Assembly (NCBI GenBank): GCA_013141055.1
Contig: JABFRS010000002.1
Coordinates: 62,001 to 126,000, forward strand
Origin: Cyclobacteriaceae bacterium
Lineage (GTDB): Bacteria; Bacteroidota; Bacteroidia; Cytophagales; Cyclobacteriaceae
Reading direction: 5' to 3'
DNA length: 64,000 bases
The notes under the pieces were generated by a model. That model saw nothing but the letters and a program-made list of their open reading frames with translations, was not told the origin of the DNA and made no database searches. Below, in pieces: positions 61,999-64,000 of this stretch (position 1 is its first letter; each line of letters begins with the position of its first letter). The position numbers and the translations under genes are program-made.

Positions 61999-64000
61999 TT
62001 ATATTTCGGTTTGATTTGGTTTTTCTTCGTCTAGTGGTTTATCTCCCCCTTCTACCTGCTCTATTTTCTGAATCTTCTCAACAGAAGAGATCGCATCATC
62101 CTCGTTCAATCGGATTACTCTTACTCCCTGCGTCGCGCGTCCCATGACCCGTAATTCTTCTACTGCAATTCTTATGCTAATGCCTGAACGATTGATAATC
62201 ATCAACTCATCATTATCTCCAACCTGCTTAATTGCAACAAGCTTGCCAGTTTTATCCGTGATATTGATCGTTTTTACGCCCTTTCCACCACGGTGAGTGA
62301 TTCTATAATCATCAATTGAAGAACGCTTGCCGAATCCCTTCTCAGAAACGACCAGCAAGTTAGCATCTTCATTTCTTATACAAACCATGCCGATAACCCT
62401 GTCGTCGGCGCTTTCCAGCGTCACACCGCGTACTCCGGCAGCCGTGCGTCCCATAGGCCGAACGTCTGATTCATTAAAGTGAACCGCCTTACCCTCACTC
62501 TTAGCAATGATAATATGATTCTTCCCGTTTGTCAGTGCTGCTTCCAGTAAGCGGTCTCCTTCATGAACTGTAATGGCCGTAATTCCATTAGCCCTCGGCC
62601 GTGAGTATGCCTCAAGCGAGGTCTTCTTGATCACTCCTTGTTCTGTACAAAGAATGACAAAGTTTTCATTCAGATAAGCTTCGTCTTCAATGTTCTTAAC
62701 ATTAAGAACGGCCCGTACTGAATCTCCCGGTTCAATGTTGAGAAGATTCTGAATGGCGCGCCCCTTTGAGGTCTTCGTTCCTTCCGGAATTTCATAAACT
62801 TTCTTCCAGAAGACTTTCCCCGACGCGGTGAAAATCAAAAGGTAATGATGGGCATGTGCAATGAACAAATGCTCCGTGAAGTCATCCTCTTTGGTAGAAA
62901 CTCCCTTCGACCCTACTCCACCTCTGCCCTGTGTTCTGTATTCAGACAACAACGTTCTCTTTACATATCCCTGGTTGGAAATGGTGATCACCATCTCTTC
63001 ATTCGGGATCATGTCTTCTACTGTAATATCATCTTCGCTGGCAACGACAAGCGTTCTGCGCTCATCACCATAGCGTTCCTTCATTTCAGCAAGCTCTCCC
63101 TTAATGATACCCATTCTCACAGGCTCACTTGCCAATATCTCATTCAGACGCTCAATCAATGCCTTCACTTCCTTATACTCATTCTGGATTTTTTCTCTTT
63201 CAAGACCTGTCAGTCTTTGCAATCTCATTTCGAGGATGGCCTTCGACTGGATCTCGGAAAGCTGGAACTTCTCCATCAAACCAATTTTCGCAATCTCAGG
63301 ATCTTTGGAATTACGGATCAAAGCGATCACCTCATCAAGATGATCCAACGCGATCAGATACCCTTCTAAAATGTGAGCACGCTTTTCTGCCTCTGCTAAT
63401 TCAAACTTTGTTCTGCGTACTACCACCTCGTGTCTGTGCTCAACAAAATGAACAATCAGATCCTTCAGGTTAAGTGTCTGCGGTCTTCCCTTTACCAGTG
63501 CAACGTTATTTACACCAAACGAAGACTGCAGCTGAGTGTATTTGAAAAGGTTATTGAGAACGATATTAGGGATCGCATCTTTCTTCAGATCATAAACAAC
63601 CCTGTATCCGTCACGATCAGACTCATCACGCAGATCGGTAATGCCTTCTATTTTCTTTTCGTTGATCAACGCAGCAGTCTTCTCAATCATCGTTGCCTTG
63701 TTCACCTGATAAGGTATTTCGGTAACAACGATCTGATCTTTTCCCTTTGCGTTGGTAACAATCTCTGTCTTGGCACGAACGACAATCCTTCCGCGACCGG
63801 TAAGGAATGCCTCTTGCACACCTGAAGTTCCGTAAATAATACCACCGGTTGGGAAATCAGGTGCAGTAACGATCTTCATCAATTCAGGAATGGTGATCTC
63901 CCGGTTATCGATGTAAGCAGTAATGCCATCCACAACTTCTGTAAGATTATGGGGCGCCATATTGGTCGCCATCCCTACCGCAATACCAGAAGATCCATTG
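61999..64000 (-). CDS. gyrA: DNA gyrase subunit A, 5' end outside the window
   Basis: The frame is open to the window edge (NGSSGIAVGMATNMAPHNL at its visible start), so the catalytic tyrosine and the first 170 or so residues lie outside. Visible parts are the tower/coiled-coil region, the KAILEMRLQRLTGLE motif and a C-terminal six-blade DNA-wrapping pinwheel with the GyrA box (THRGGKG) plus a second GRGGVGSKG strand. This GyrA box identifies gyrase rather than topoisomerase IV. The C-terminal tail is acidic (EGGDKPLDEEKPNQTEI), as in other gyrases. The protein cuts and passes DNA to introduce negative supercoils. Confidence 0.95.
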   Translation of the reverse strand, partial: NGSSGIAVGMATNMAPHNLTEVVDGITAYIDNREITIPELMKIVTAPDFPTGGIIYGTSGVQEAFLTGRGRIVVRAKTEIVTNAKGKDQIVVTEIPYQVNKATMIEKTAALINEKKIEGITDLRDESDRDGYRVVYDLKKDAIPNIVLNNLFKYTQLQSSFGVNNVALVKGRPQTLNLKDLIVHFVEHRHEVVVRRTKFELAEAEKRAHILEGYLIALDHLDEVIALIRNSKDPEIAKIGLMEKFQLSEIQSKAILEMRLQRLTGLEREKIQNEYKEVKALIERLNEILASEPVRMGIIKGELAEMKERYGDERRTLVVASEDDITVEDMIPNEEMVITISNQGYVKRTLLSEYRTQGRGGVGSKGVSTKEDDFTEHLFIAHAHHYLLIFTASGKVFWKKVYEIPEGTKTSKGRAIQNLLNIEPGDSVRAVLNVKNIEDEAYLNENFVILCTEQGVIKKTSLEAYSRPRANGITAITVHEGDRLLEAALTNGKNHIIIAKSEGKAVHFNESDVRPMGRTAAGVRGVTLESADDRVIGMVCIRNEDANLLVVSEKGFGKRSSIDDYRITHRGGKGVKTINITDKTGKLVAIKQVGDNDELMIINRSGISIRIAVEELRVMGRATQGVRVIRLNEDDAISSVEKIQKIEQVEGGDKPLDEEKPNQTEI

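Overview
The window looks like chromosomal DNA of a Bacteroidota member, most likely of the Cytophagales type. The evidence is type IX secretion (T9SS) sorting domains, FecI/FecR-type surface signalling, many SPII lipoproteins, large FtsX-type permeases without their own ATPase, TAnnTTTG promoter boxes, rare Shine-Dalgarno sites, and a gyrase A with Bacteroidota-style spacing to a TPR gene. No tRNA, rRNA, CRISPR array or prophage was seen. The genus is inferred, not shown.

Layout. 1-3.2 kb: the end of an unknown protein, a DUF4386 membrane protein, a CadD-like transporter, a decayed T9SS tail, and an ArsR/SRPBCC pair with a clear operator. 3.2-4.4 kb: a RAYT-like (REP-associated) Y1 transposase inside a nest of inverted and direct repeats, including a partial copy of itself. 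4.4-8.3 kb: a tandem-PAS histidine kinase with a single-domain response regulator, a COQ7-like diiron protein, an EVE protein and a protein resembling uracil-DNA glycosylases. 8.4-11.8 kb: an ECF sigma/FecR/STN-barrel/lipoprotein unit. 11.9-15.3 kb: oxyR divergent from katG, with a perfect OxyR site over the oxyR start codon. 15.3-28.8 kb: a frameshifted methyltransferase lipoprotein, two FtsX permeases, an alpha/beta hydrolase lipoprotein, a DoxX plus membrane-bound OmpR-type regulator pair, a trypsin-TPR protein, a Tat-exported sugar isomerase-like protein, a PLP enzyme and two lipoproteins. 28.9-34.7 kb: a 1308-residue T9SS adhesin-like protein, a sorbosone/glucose dehydrogenase-like protein and a SET-domain protein. 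34.8-46.5 kb: AI-2E family permease, MsrB, small lipoprotein, an ECF sigma/small protein/ClpP unit, a four-gene envelope cluster ending in a modular LRR protein, an ABC exporter, and a highly charged disordered protein. 46.6-54.7 kb: M28 peptidase, thiolase, SMP-30 lactonase, phytase-like esterase, phosphodiesterase, ClC channel. 54.7-60.7 kb: a tight five-gene catabolic operon. 60.8-64 kb: a TPR protein and gyrA (truncated by the window edge).

The most interesting system is the operon at 60654-54750 on the minus strand: ethanolamine-type permease, PuuA/GlnA-like gamma-glutamylamide synthetase, iron alcohol dehydrogenase, PuuD-like gamma-glutamyl hydrolase and aldehyde dehydrogenase. It resembles the putrescine Puu pathway, but an alcohol dehydrogenase replaces the amine oxidase. 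This fits breakdown of an amino alcohol such as ethanolamine through gamma-glutamyl intermediates to glycine and glutamate, with no microcompartment or B12-dependent lyase. That route is inference from gene content and order.
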